Shown here one piece after another: positions 42,306-51,241 of a stretch of DNA of 64,000 nucleotides (within the stretch, counting starts at the first letter, position 1; each line of letters begins with the position of its first letter). The stretch lies in the NCBI GenBank assembly GCA_963781285.1, contig CAWAFI010000008.1, positions 248,001-312,000 on the forward strand, written 5' to 3'. The notes under the pieces were generated by a model. The model saw only the letters and a list, made by a program, of their open reading frames with translations. It had not been told where the DNA came from and did no database searches. Position numbers and translations under genes: made by a program. Source of the stretch: CAIWHR01 sp963781285 (GTDB lineage: Bacteria > Pseudomonadota > Gammaproteobacteria > Burkholderiales > Casimicrobiaceae).

Positions 42306-42746
42306 TTACGGACCTTGCTGCGGCTCGTCCCTGCGGCTCGCAAGGCGTCCGATGGCGAGCGCCGCCACCGACGTGCCGAGCGCGGCGATCGTCACCGTGT
42401 CGCGCGTCAGCATATCCATCAGCTGACCCAGCAGTTGCGGGTTGCTCTGCTGCACGTAGCGCACGAGTTCATACACCTGGTCGGAGGTCGTGCGCGCCGC
42501 GTCGTCGAACGACACCGGGATCTCCGGCCACCGCGCTTGCGCGACGTACTTGGCGAACGCTCCGCCACTGACCACCGCCAGCGCAAGGGGTCCCACCGAC
42601 GCGAGCAGACGGCCCAGCATGCGTGCGCGCAGGCGGATGTTCAGACGATCGAATGCGCCAGCGACGATTGCAGGAAGAGGAGGCGTACTCTGCGGGTCCG
42701 TATCGACGGGTAAAGGCGGTTGAGTGGATCGCTTCGAACGTTTCAT
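42306..42746 (-). CDS. Hypothetical membrane protein
   Basis: A 146-residue protein starting MKRSKRSTQPPLPVDTDPQS. Two hydrophobic helices are visible: MLGRLLASVGPLALAVVSGG (about 55-75) and TIAALGTSVAALAIGRLASR near the C-terminus. Between them lies a polar segment with amphipathic helices (SDQVYELVRYVQQSNPQLLG). I do not recognise a family. AGGAG is 7 bases before ATG42746. It has its own terminator downstream and stands alone, so it is monocistronic. Confidence 0.65.
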   Translation of the reverse strand: MKRSKRSTQPPLPVDTDPQSTPPLPAIVAGAFDRLNIRLRARMLGRLLASVGPLALAVVSGGAFAKYVAQARWPEIPVSFDDAARTTSDQVYELVRYVQQSNPQLLGQLMDMLTRDTVTIAALGTSVAALAIGRLASRRDEPQQGP

Positions 42747-43074
42747 ACGGGAACTCCTGGGGAGAAACGGAAAATGCGCAGCCCAAACGTGTGGCCGATC
42801 CGCCGCGGATCCAGCGCGGGCAACCGTCGGCGGACGGTGGCCGGCACGTCGCAGCGTACGCAGGCGCAAGATTGCGCCCTTACGATGACATCAGCATGAC
42901 ATCCGTGTATGCGACCGGCAACCCGTAGGCAAAGTTCCATGCGCACGCCATTGCGGTGCGACGGCGTCGGGGAGCTGCGACATGCCCCGGCCTCGATTCG
43001 CGCGGGTTCGTGCCGTCGGTAAGACTTACAATCGCGAGCATGTGGGCCTCCTCCGCCGAACGGCCCGCGACGCG
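42747..43074. other. Divergent non-coding region
   Basis: About 330 bases between the membrane-protein gene and the argB-like gene, which diverge. A direct repeat ATGACATC occurs at 42887-42894 and 42898-42905, an 11-bp period that would place both copies on one DNA face. No gene seen. Confidence 0.45.
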
Positions 43075-44005
43075 ATGACCGTTCCCGTGATCTCCGCCGC
43101 ACAAAAGGCGCGCCTGCTGGCCGAGGCGCTGCCGTTCATTCGCGCCTATCACGCGACGACATTGGTGATCCGGCTCGGCGGCGGCGCAATGGCCGATCGG
43201 GCGTTGAAGGAAGGCTTCGCCCGGGACGTTGCCCTGTTGCGGCTCGTGGGTATGAATCCGATCGTCGTTCACGGCGGCGGTTGGCGTATCGACCAGCTCA
43301 TGCGTCAGATGGGCATGAATGTCCAAGAGCATCGCGGCCTGCGCGTTACCGACGAGGCGACGCTCAAGGTGGTCGAGATGGTGCTCGACGAACTCAACCA
43401 GGAGCTCGTCGGACTCATCAACCGCCACGGCGGCCGGGCCGTGGGGCTCAACGGGCAGGACGGGCGCTTCATTCGCGCGCGGCCGATTGCACTAGCGCCC
43501 GAGCCCGGTGCGTCCACGGCGGCCCGATCTGGGGTTCGTCGGTGCCGTCGATTCGATCGACGCGAATATCGTGCACTTGCTGCTTTCGCGGCATTTCATC
43601 CCGGTTGTGATGCCGATCGGCGTCGGCTCCGATGGCACCGCCTATCACATCAATTCCGACCTCGTGGCGGGGCAGCTCGCGCGCACGCTGAAGGCGGAAA
43701 AGCTCGTGCTGATGACCAACGTCGAGGGCGTGCGCGACCGGGCGGGTAAGCTCGCCTACATCCTGACGGCTGCGGAAGCCGAGGGATTGTTGCGGGACGG
43801 GGCGGTCGACGTCGACATGCAACCGCGGCTCACCGCCGCGCTCAAGGCCGTGCGCGAAGGCGTGCGCTCCGTCCACATCATCGACGGAGGCGTGCCGAGC
43901 GCGCTGCTGCTCGAAGTACTGACGAGTGAAGGCGTCGGCACCGCGGTGCGGTCGGACGAAGGGCCTCATTTCTTCGCCGATAGCCGTGGCTATTTCGAAA
44001 CGTAG
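43075..44005 (+). pseudogene. Acetylglutamate-kinase-like gene (argB family), frameshifted
   Basis: The two frames together form one amino-acid-kinase protein of about 309 residues. Frame one (from ATG43075) has LVIRLGGGAM, IVVHGGGWRIDQLMRQMGMN, LRVTDEATLKVVEMVLDELN and VGLNGQDGRFI. Frame two has DLGFVGAVDSIDANIVHLLL, IGVGSDGTAYHINSDLVAGQ, KLVLMTNVEGVRD and SVHIIDGGVPSALLLEVL. The shift is +1 near 43530, where removing one C from GGCCCGAT restores GCC-GAT. Two residues that are Lys in acetylglutamate kinases (E. coli Lys8 and Lys217) are Arg here (VIRLGG, MQPRLTAAL). It is therefore either a divergent paralogue or a decayed gene; the frameshift itself may be a sequencing error. Confidence 0.75.
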
Positions 44006-44033
44006 GTGCTGACGCGCCGCCCAGAATACGGTC

Positions 44034-45537
44034 GTGAGATCCGTCGCCCTACGATCGTTGCGCGCCGCGCTTCTGCCCGCGTCGGCCACGCTGATCGCGG
44101 GTTGCGCGAGCCTGTACTTCGGCGACGCGGGCCCGGCGCCGCAGCCGCCACCGCAGCATCGCCTGGCCGCATGGCCGGACCGCGACTACTGGACCGGCAT
44201 CGTGTTCAACGGCCAGAAGATCGGCTTCGCTCACCTTGTGCTCGCCCCGGCAGCGGATGCGCCGGGCCTGTTCGAGATCCGCTCGGAAGCGGCATTCGTC
44301 CTGCGCTTTATCGGTCTCGACAAGCGGGTCCAGCTGAAGGCGTTCGACGTCGTTCGCGAAGACCTCGCGCTGGTGCGGTTCCGCTACGATTACTCGATCG
44401 ATGGCAACGCCATTGCGCTCTCCGGCGAGCGGCGCGGCGATGCGCTCGCAGTGACGGTGACCCAGGCGGGCCGTAAAGTCGAGCAGATGCTCGCGCCGGG
44501 TGGCCCCGTCTACCCACAATCCGCGATTGCGCTCTACCCCACGCTCCACGGGCTCGCATCGGGGCGCGAGTACCGTTACCTGGTCTACAGCGGCGAGTTG
44601 CAGAAGATTGCCGTGGTTACACAGCGCATCCTGGCCTGGGAGCGCAGCGCGCTGTTCGATGGCAACGCCTTCCAGGTCGAAACCGCGATGGAGGGATACC
44701 AGGTCCGGACGTGGATCAATGCGCGTGGCCAGCCACTGCTGGAGATCGGGATGAACGGGATCCTGATCTCGGGGCTCGAGGATGAGGCGCGTGCGAAGGG
44801 CTATCTCTCGGCTGCGAGTCTCAACAAGGCAGAAACGCTCCTCGAGTTCGCGCTCGTGCGTCCCGCGCGACCGCTCGCGCAGCCGCGTGCGATCACGGCG
44901 ATGCGAATCGCGCTATGGGGTGCCGATCGCCCGGTGCCTTCGGATGCGATCCAGCAGTGCGCGCGCGCCGTCGGCGAAACCGTGTGCGAGGTACGGTCCA
45001 CCGGGGCCGCGCCTGCCGACGCCTCCGCGCCGCAGAGGGGTGACCCACGCTACCTTGCCTCGACCGACGGCGGTCCCGGCGCGGGATCCAGCGATTCGCG
45101 CGACGGCCCGCACCATTGCCGGGGGCACGGCCGACGCGCGCGCGCAGGTGTCGCTGCTCGTCGCGTGGATCGCCGACAACGTGCGCAAGGCGCCGGTGGA
45201 CGTGTGGAGCGCACTCGACGTGCTCGAGAAGCGGGAGGCCGAGTGCCAGGGGCACACGTACCTTTATGCAGCGTTTGCCCGGGCGCTGGGGATCCCGACC
45301 CGCGTGGTCAACGGCATAACCTACTCGGAGGACTACCAGGGATTTCTGTACCACACGTGGGCCGAGAGCCTCGTCGAGGGCCGCTGGCTGGCGGTCGATC
45401 CCACGTTCGGCACCGTGCCGGCCGATGCCACCCACGTGAAGCTCGTCGAGGGCGAGACGCTCGCGGACCTCACGCCGCTCGTCGACTGGGTCGGGCATTT
45501 GCAGCTGCGCGTGATTGCCGTCGAGCCGGCGCCGTAG
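44034..45537 (+). pseudogene. Transglutaminase-like lipoprotein, frameshifted
   Basis: From GTG44034 the product has a lipoprotein signal (LLPASATLIAGC) and about 330 residues of beta-rich domain (YWTGIVFNGQKIGFAHLVLA). Near 45060 the reading moves +1 into a frame carrying the transglutaminase core. That core shows RATARTIAGGTADARAQVSL, the catalytic Cys in EAECQGHTYLYAAFARALGI, His in YHTWAESLVEGRW and Asp in AVDPTFGTVPAD. The three residues of the triad are all present, so the gene was functional until the shift; an extra base within about 45055-45070 explains it. Members act in the periplasm on protein or peptide substrates. Starts 28 bases after the argB-like gene in the same direction. 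Confidence 0.78.
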
Positions 45538-45742
45538 CCGGCCGCATGGGCGCTACGCTCGCGCTGCGGGACGCTACCCAATGCGTGCCGTCGACGCGCC
45601 GCTCGACGATCGAATGCCGTTGCCGCGTGGCATACAGGACAGCCAGTGGCGATGGTCCGGCAGCCGTGAAAGAATATGCGGCAGACCGCGACTGGGCGCC
45701 GGTCCCACCGGCGGGCCCCCGAACCGAACAAAGGAGCGAACC

Positions 45743-46768
45743 ATGAGCACGCATGACGAGCTGGCGGCGACAATCGCCAGGCTGGTGGCGCCGGGCAAGG
45801 GCATCCTGGCCGCCGACGAAAGCCTTCCGACGATCACCAAGCGATTCGCCGCGCTCAAGATCGAATCCACCGACAACAGCCGCCGCGCGTACCGGTCGCT
45901 GCTGTTCACGACTCACGGTGTCGAGGAGTACCTCGCCGGGGTCATTCTGTTCGAGGAGACCCTCGGCCAGAATGCCGACGACGGCACGCCCCTCGTCGAC
46001 GCGCTGGTGCGCCGCGGCATCCTGCCCGGCATCAAGGTTGACAAGGGCACTGCTGCGCTGCCGGGCGCGCCCGGCGATCTGGTCACACAGGGCCTCGATG
46101 GCCTCGCCGATCGCCTCAAGACGTACAAGGAAAAGGGAGCGCGCTTCGCGAAGTGGCGGGAGGTCTACGGAATCACCGACCGCAATCCGACGCCGCTCGG
46201 CATCGAGACCAACGCAGAGGTGCTGGCGCGCTATGCGGCGATCTGCCAGGAGCAGGGGATCGTTCCCATCGTCGAGCCGGAAGTGCTCATCGACGGCGAC
46301 CACACGCTCGAGCGTTGCCACGAGGTCTCCGAGGCGGTGCTGCATGCGGTGTTCAGTGCATTGCACCGCCATCGCGTGACCCTCGAGTGCATGGTGCTGA
46401 AACCGAACATGGTGCTGCCGGGCAAGGATCGCCCGCCGAAAGCGAGCCCGGAGGCGGTGGCCCGCGCGACGCTCGAGGTGCTGCGGCGTACGGTCCCGGC
46501 TGCGGTGCCAACGATCAATTTCCTATCGGGTGGCCAGGGCTCGGTCGAGGCGACCGCGAACCTCAACGCGATGAACGTGATCGCGCCCAACGCGCCGTGG
46601 GTGCTGTCGTTCTCCTATGCGCGCGCGTTGCAGGACGACGCGATGCGCACGTGGACCGGCCGCACCGAGAACGTGCGCGCGGCGCAGGATGCGTTCTACC
46701 GCCGCGCCAAGATGAACAGTCTTGCGCGGCACGGCAAATGGAATGACGCGCTGGAGAAGGTCGCGTAA
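45743..46768 (+). CDS. Class I fructose-bisphosphate aldolase
   Basis: A 341-residue aldolase of the eukaryote-type class I family, which cleaves fructose-1,6-bisphosphate by Schiff-base chemistry without metal. Motifs: GKGILAADESLPTITKRF, GVILFEETLGQ, GIKVDKGT, IVPIVEPEVLIDGDH (Glu178/Glu180), LECMVLKPNMVLPG with Schiff-base Lys220, and FLSGGQGSVEATANLNAM. AAGGAG lies 7 bases before ATG45743. Betaproteobacteria generally also have a class II enzyme, so this may serve gluconeogenesis or a Calvin-type role; that is not decidable here. Confidence 0.95.
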   Translation: MSTHDELAATIARLVAPGKGILAADESLPTITKRFAALKIESTDNSRRAYRSLLFTTHGVEEYLAGVILFEETLGQNADDGTPLVDALVRRGILPGIKVDKGTAALPGAPGDLVTQGLDGLADRLKTYKEKGARFAKWREVYGITDRNPTPLGIETNAEVLARYAAICQEQGIVPIVEPEVLIDGDHTLERCHEVSEAVLHAVFSALHRHRVTLECMVLKPNMVLPGKDRPPKASPEAVARATLEVLRRTVPAAVPTINFLSGGQGSVEATANLNAMNVIAPNAPWVLSFSYARALQDDAMRTWTGRTENVRAAQDAFYRRAKMNSLARHGKWNDALEKVA

Positions 46769-47089
46769 GCGAGCATTCATGACGCACCTCATGGGCGCGT
46801 AGTCGCGGCCGTGGATCGCACGCGAGGGCGCCCTCGTCCCACGGACGGGGGCCTTCGTCGTCGCCCTGCGTCCTACAGCCAAATCAGACAGCAACCGATT
46901 TCGCCGCAGGTCTCGCGCGCCGAGAATGGGTTCGCATGGCAGGGACGCTTCGGAGACGCCGCATTGTCCAAATGTTGACGGGCGGTCGATACATCCGATC
47001 CCGTCCCTGCCTGCTTTGACGAGCCGGCTTTCCGGCCCGCTCACGGCACGTGGCTTTCGCTGGGCGAAACTGCGGGCAAGGAGGTGGAA
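46769..47089. other. Non-coding gap after the aldolase gene
   Basis: 320 bases with a strong hairpin at 46830-46852 (listed separately) and otherwise no gene-like sequence. The promoter for the small lipoprotein gene at 47090 must be in the right part. Confidence 0.45.
46830..46852 (+). terminator. Terminator-like hairpin after the aldolase gene
   Basis: GCCCTCGTCC (46830-46839) pairs with GGACGGGGGC (46843-46852), a 10-bp stem with one T-G wobble and a CAC loop. It begins 62 bases after the aldolase stop and overlaps the 14-bp palindrome CGAGGGCGCCCTCG (46823-46836). No T-run follows, so it is a candidate only. Confidence 0.45.
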
Positions 47090-47299
47090 ATGAAGGCGAC
47101 AACGAAACTCGCGGCTTGTACCTGCATCGTACTGACGCTCGCGGGATGCGGCGGCATGACGACGCGCGAGCGCGACACTGTCGTCGGCGCGGGGATTGGT
47201 GCCGCGGCCGGCGCGGCGATAACCGGCGATGTCGGGGGAGCGGTGGGTGGCGGCATCGTAGGCGGCGTCATCGGCAACCAGGTTGGAAAACGTAAGTAG
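47090..47299 (+). CDS. Small glycine-zipper lipoprotein
   Basis: A 69-residue protein. Lipoprotein signal MKATTKLAACTCIVLTLAGC is followed by a glycine-zipper segment (VVGAGIGAAAGAAITGDVGG, then AVGGGIVGGVIGNQVGKRK), the OsmB/YMGG pattern of small outer-membrane lipoproteins connected with osmotic or cell-envelope stress. AAGGAGG sits 7 bases before ATG47090, so the in-frame GTG47084 is not used. Followed by another tiny lipoprotein gene and a tiny soluble protein gene on the same strand. Confidence 0.85.
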   Translation: MKATTKLAACTCIVLTLAGCGGMTTRERDTVVGAGIGAAAGAAITGDVGGAVGGGIVGGVIGNQVGKRK

Positions 47300-47352
47300 C
47301 AGCGCAGGGTGTTGTCTGCGCAACGTGCTCACCACGTTCCGATTGAGGTGCC

Positions 47353-47439
47353 ATGAAACGACTGCTGCTGTTCACCATGCTGCCGACCATGCTTGGCGGC
47401 TGCGTCGTCGTCCCGGCGAAGGACAGGAGCGCGGCGTAG
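47353..47439 (+). CDS. Tiny lipoprotein (28 aa)
   Basis: ATG47353 to TAG47439 encodes 28 residues: MKRLLLFTMLPTMLGGC followed by VVVPAKDRSAA. This is a complete lipoprotein signal with lipobox LGGC and a short tail, and GAGG is placed 5 bases upstream of the start. Very small lipoproteins of this sort (entericidin-like in size) are commonly missed by annotation. Function unknown. Confidence 0.55.
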   Translation: MKRLLLFTMLPTMLGGCVVVPAKDRSAA

Positions 47440-47503
47440 GATCGCCGCTGATGTGACGTAGGATCAGGGAGACTCGCCGTTACTCGAGCGGAAGGAGTCG
47501 ATC

Positions 47504-47671
47504 ATGTGTTATGAATTCAGTGTGTGGTATAGGAAGGCACGCGCGGCCAGGGAGTTACGCGCCGACCGGGAAAGGGCCGAGGCCCTGAAGAAGCGGGCCG
47601 AACCCACCGCGCCGGCGGAACCGGCCGCGCCGCAGACACGCGCGAAGGAGCGGGAAACCATTCCTGCGTAA
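47504..47671 (+). CDS. Tiny charged protein MCYEFSVWYRKARAA (55 aa)
   Basis: ATG47504 to TAA47671 encodes 55 residues beginning MCYEFSVWYRKARAARELRA, continuing as an Arg/Lys/Glu-rich helix and ending in an Ala/Pro tail with KERETIPA. The MCYE(F/Y)S start is one I associate with short conserved hypothetical proteins in Betaproteobacteria, from memory. GAAGGAG lies 7 bases upstream of the start. Probably a cytoplasmic helical protein; function unknown. The downstream hairpin at 47699 would end its mRNA. Confidence 0.65.
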   Translation: MCYEFSVWYRKARAARELRADRERAEALKKRAEPTAPAEPAAPQTRAKERETIPA

Positions 47672-47698
47672 GACGCTGACGCATTGCACGGCGTACAC

Positions 47699-47720
47699 GA
47701 GCCCCGCCCCGAGCGGGCTC
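47699..47720. terminator. Candidate bidirectional terminator hairpin
   Basis: GAGCCC (47699-47704) and GGGCTC (47715-47720) form a 6-bp stem in the gap between the convergent 55-aa gene and the glutaminase fusion. Weak T content follows on the plus strand (TTCG). Confidence 0.35.
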
Positions 47721-47774
47721 TTCGTCCGGGTGGTCAGGCACGAGTCGTGGTCGGCGGCGTCGTTAAACCGGTGC

Positions 47775-49622
47775 TCATTTCAAGACCGCAAGTTCGCGAT
47801 TCGCCTGCCGCAGCATTCCGGTTAGCCCGAGCGCGAGATTCTCGAGCAGACGGATCTTGATCGCCGGAGCTTCGCGATCGAGTTGCGCGAACGCGTCACG
47901 CGTGAGCACGCGGCATTGGACGGGCCCCAGCGCGGTCACGTTGGCCGAGCGCGGTGAGCGATCGATGAAGGCGAGCTCGCCGAACGTCATGCCCGAAGTG
48001 AAGGCGTCGAGACGGGCGACGCCGTCCTGTGTGGGTATGCTCACCATCGCCGCGCCATCCGTGAGCACGAAGAGTTCGTCGGAGGCCTGGCCGGCGGTGA
48101 TGATCGTTTGCCCCTTGTGATAGGTCCGAGAGGCGAGCAGGCGCTCCAATAGTGCCAGCTCATCACCGGTGAGGCCCGCGAACAGCGCGCAATTGGCAAG
48201 GGGAACGGTTGCTTCCCACGCCTGATCCGGGAACCGTTGCGCGAGCAACCGGTTCTCACAGTACTCGAGCGCAAAGTCGTCGTCGGCATAGAACGCCTCG
48301 CGATCGACACCGGCATCGATCAACTGCTGCCACCAGCGGCCGGCTTCGGCGAAGACAAGCGTCTTGCCAAGTCGGAGCAAGGCCGCCCGGGTTCCCGCGA
48401 TCAGCTGTGCCGCCGTGCGATCGATGCCCTGGACGACTCGGAGGTTGACGACGAAGCATTCGGTATCCGTTGCGCGGGCCATGATCTCGCGCACCACCGG
48501 CTCGACCAATGCGAACACAAGTGCGCCCTGCAGGTGGTAGAGGCGGAGCCGGTTGCCCGCGCTACGAAGATGTTCAGCCGCAACCGGGGAGCGGCGGCGC
48601 TTCGACGCGACGGTGCGGCGCGTCGCAGCGAGACGCACGGCCGGTGCCGGCCGTTGCGAGACGTCGAACAGGTGCAAGCCGAGATCGGCAGCCAGGTCCC
48701 GGCACACCGCGATGCCGCGAACGCTGTTCCCCTGCGCGTCGAGGCGTGGGGAGAACACGCCGATGCCGATCCGCCCGGGCTGGACCGCGAGAATCCCGCC
48801 GCCGACACCGCTTTTCGCCGGTAATCCGGTCCGGTAGAGCCATTCGCCCGAGAAGTCGTACATGCCGCAGGTCGCCATCACCGAAAGGACGTTGTCGACA
48901 TACTCGGCGGCGATGGCGCGGATCCCCGTTACGGGATTCACGCCGCCGTTGGCGAGCGTCGCCCCCATGAGTGCGAGATCGCGGCACGTGACGCGGATCG
49001 AGCACTGCCGGAAATAGGTTTCGAGCGTCGGCGTCGGTTCGTCGGCAAGGATCGAGAAGTTGCGCAGCATCCAGCCGATCGCGCGATTGCGATGCCCGGT
49101 CCCGCTCTCGGAGCTGTATACCCGTTCGTCGATGTCGAGCGTGCGGCCAGCATAGCGGGAGAACGTGTCGAGGATGCGGGCTATCTTCTGCTGAACCGTG
49201 TCGCCGGGGATCATGCCGCACGCCGCAATTGCACCAGCATTGATCAACGGGTTCAGCGGAGCACCGGTTTGGGGCCGCAGGCTGATCGCATTGAACGCGT
49301 CGCCGGAAGGCTCGACCCCGATCTTCGCGAGCACGGAGTCCTCGCCGTTCTGCTCCAGCGCCAGTCCGTAGGTAAGCGGCTTGGAAATGGACTGGATGGT
49401 GAATAGCTGGTGGGAATCGCCGACCTCGTAGGCGAATCCGTCATGCGTGGCGATGCAGATGCCGAACCCATCGGGGTCGGCACGCGCGAGCTCCGGAATG
49501 TAGTTGGCGACGTCGCCTCCCGAAAGCTCCTGAAACCGGGCACGAAGTGATTCGAGATAATCCAGGATGGGCGAGGAAGGCACGGCAACGCTTCTGGGCT
49601 GCAGGTCGCCATACCCATGCAA
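47775..49622 (-). CDS. glsA: Glutaminase A fused to STAS and cyclic-nucleotide-binding domains
   Basis: A 615-residue three-domain protein. Residues 1-310 are a serine-dependent glutaminase (glutamine to glutamate plus ammonia). They carry the SxxK pair Ser78-Lys81 (TIQSISKPLTYG), PLNPLINAGAIAACGMIPGD, SESGTGHRNRAIGWML and KSGVGGGILAVQPGRIGIGV. Residues about 355-455 are a STAS domain (ALVFALVEPVVREIMARATD, FVVNLRVVQGIDRTAAQLIA). Residues about 475-600 are a cyclic-nucleotide-binding domain (GQTIITAGQASDELFVLTDG, SGMTFGELAFIDRSPRSANV, with the Arg of the phosphate-binding cassette). The layout implies enzyme control by a nucleotide second messenger and by STAS partner binding; this is inference. 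The start ATG49622 gives a normal N-terminus. Confidence 0.92.
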   Translation of the reverse strand: MHGYGDLQPRSVAVPSSPILDYLESLRARFQELSGGDVANYIPELARADPDGFGICIATHDGFAYEVGDSHQLFTIQSISKPLTYGLALEQNGEDSVLAKIGVEPSGDAFNAISLRPQTGAPLNPLINAGAIAACGMIPGDTVQQKIARILDTFSRYAGRTLDIDERVYSSESGTGHRNRAIGWMLRNFSILADEPTPTLETYFRQCSIRVTCRDLALMGATLANGGVNPVTGIRAIAAEYVDNVLSVMATCGMYDFSGEWLYRTGLPAKSGVGGGILAVQPGRIGIGVFSPRLDAQGNSVRGIAVCRDLAADLGLHLFDVSQRPAPAVRLAATRRTVASKRRRSPVAAEHLRSAGNRLRLYHLQGALVFALVEPVVREIMARATDTECFVVNLRVVQGIDRTAAQLIAGTRAALLRLGKTLVFAEAGRWWQQLIDAGVDREAFYADDDFALEYCENRLLAQRFPDQAWEATVPLANCALFAGLTGDELALLERLLASRTYHKGQTIITAGQASDELFVLTDGAAMVSIPTQDGVARLDAFTSGMTFGELAFIDRSPRSANVTALGPVQCRVLTRDAFAQLDREAPAIKIRLLENLALGLTGMLRQANRELAVLK

Positions 49623-49704
49623 TATTGGTGCCGATCGGACTCACGACTCTGGAACGGGCGGGAATGACCCGCATGACTGAATCCTCGATATTAGAATTTG
49701 CGTG

Positions 49705-50616
49705 ATGGGCCCACGCCGCAATGGTGCTGCCGGTTTCGTTGCCGATCGCCGGCGAGGGTCCGTCGTGCGCCGGTGCGCGCTGTTGATCTTCGCGTGCCTG
49801 TCGGTTCTGGTCGTCGGCTATGGTGCCGCATGCTGGTATCTCTGGTCGCAGCAGCGCGCGCTTATCTTCCTCCCCACCCGCGAAGTACAGCGGAGCCCGG
49901 CCGATCTGCGCGTGCCGTTCGAGGACGTCTGGCTGCCGGTGGACCGGGACCCGCGAACCGCTCTGCACGGCTGGTGGCTACCCCCCGCGAAGACAGACGA
50001 GCCGACGATCCTGTATCTCCACGGCAACGACTTGAACATCGGAGCCAGCGTCGAAGCCGTCGTTCGCCTATGGCGCATGGGATTCGGCGTCCTCATCGTG
50101 GATTACCGCGGTTACGGGAAGAGCGGCGGTGCGTTTCCATCGGAAGCAAGTGTCTACGAGGACGCCGAGACTGCGTGGACCCATTTGATCCGGGAGCGGC
50201 GCGCCGATCCCGCGCGCGTGTTCCTCTATGGGCATTCGTTGGGGGGCGCGGTCGCCATCGAACTCGCCGTCCGCCACCCCGAAGTCGGCGGAGTCATCGT
50301 GGAAAGTGCGTTCACTTCGATGCGCGACATGGCAAAGATCAGGTACTGGATGTTCCCGGTCGAGCAACTCCTGCATCAGCGCTTCGACGCGCTCGCCAAA
50401 GTGACAGCGCTGCGCGTGCCGTTGCTGTTGATTCATGGAATGGCCGATGCTGAGGTTCCCTACGCGATGAGCGAGCAATTGTTTGCCGCTGCCGGCGCGG
50501 CAAAGTGGCTCACGCTCATTCCGGGGGGAGGCCATGAGGACAGCGCGGCGGTGGGATCGACGCTCTACGCACGCGCCGTGTTCGATTTCACTCGAGGCGG
50601 GCAACGCGCGCGATGA
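49705..50616 (+). CDS. Membrane-anchored alpha/beta hydrolase
   Basis: A 303-residue protein with one N-terminal anchor (ALLIFACLSVLVVGYGAACW) and an alpha/beta hydrolase domain of the BEM46/ABHD13 type. It shows TILYLHGNDLNIGASVEAVV, LIVDYRGYGKSGG, the nucleophile elbow FLYGHSLGGAVAIELA, PLLLIHGMADAEVPYAMSEQ (Asp) and GGGHED (His). The active site probably faces the periplasm. GTG49702 directly precedes ATG49705; either could start translation. It diverges from the glutaminase gene by 79 bases. Confidence 0.9.
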   Translation: MGPRRNGAAGFVADRRRGSVVRRCALLIFACLSVLVVGYGAACWYLWSQQRALIFLPTREVQRSPADLRVPFEDVWLPVDRDPRTALHGWWLPPAKTDEPTILYLHGNDLNIGASVEAVVRLWRMGFGVLIVDYRGYGKSGGAFPSEASVYEDAETAWTHLIRERRADPARVFLYGHSLGGAVAIELAVRHPEVGGVIVESAFTSMRDMAKIRYWMFPVEQLLHQRFDALAKVTALRVPLLLIHGMADAEVPYAMSEQLFAAAGAAKWLTLIPGGGHEDSAAVGSTLYARAVFDFTRGGQRAR

Positions 50617-50737
50617 ACGCTTCCATCAGCGAAGGATGCCGCACGCATGACGGCTGCGGCGCGGTACAATTTTCCCCCCGTATCGCCCATTCCACACTTG
50701 CCGTTTCGGCCACGCGGCGCCCTCGAGGAGACAACGC

Positions 50738-51175
50738 ATGAACACCCGCAACCGTTCCACTTCCCGCGCCTGTGCGGGCATCGTGCTGGCCTTCGCGCTC
50801 GCCGCCTCACTGCCAGCGATGGCGCAGGGCAGGGATGACCTCTGGGAGGTTTCGACCAAGATGGAGATGCCGGGCATGCCGATGGCCATGCCGGCGCAAA
50901 CGAACCGCGTCTGTGTCGGCAAGAATCGGAAGGACGAGGAGTTGGTTCCGAAGCAGGGCGACTGCCGGATGGTCGAGAGCAAGCGCGTGGGCAACAAGTT
51001 CACCTACAAGATGGATTGCACGGGCAGTGAACCCACGACCGTCGACGGCACGATCACGTTCGGCAATAACGTCTACGACGGCCAGATGCGCATGACGATG
51101 AAACAGACCAAGGATACGATGGACATGACATTCACGGGCAAACGCGTCGGCGACTGCGCTGCCGCGACAAGGTAG
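50738..51175 (+). CDS. DUF3617-family periplasmic protein
   Basis: A 145-residue secreted protein: signal peptide GIVLAFALAASLPAMAQ, then the DUF3617 pattern DDLWEVSTKMEMPGMPM, a Cys in RVCVGK, GDCRMVES, FTYKMDCTGSEPTTVDGTIT and a C-terminal TFTGKRVGDCA. Four Cys suggest two disulfides. The family is widespread in Proteobacteria, periplasmic and functionally unassigned. GAGGAGAC precedes ATG50738. Confidence 0.9.
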   Translation: MNTRNRSTSRACAGIVLAFALAASLPAMAQGRDDLWEVSTKMEMPGMPMAMPAQTNRVCVGKNRKDEELVPKQGDCRMVESKRVGNKFTYKMDCTGSEPTTVDGTITFGNNVYDGQMRMTMKQTKDTMDMTFTGKRVGDCAAATR

Positions 51176-51241
51176 CGGCCCGCGGGAGAAGCCGGGTAGG
51201 GCAGGCCGTTGCCGCGCCGGACGTGCCGGCACCCTTCGTCG

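Noticed and set aside
46823..46836. 14-bp palindrome CGAGGGCGCCCTCG as a possible operator
   Set aside because: It is better explained as part of the terminator-like hairpin at 46830-46852 after the aldolase gene.
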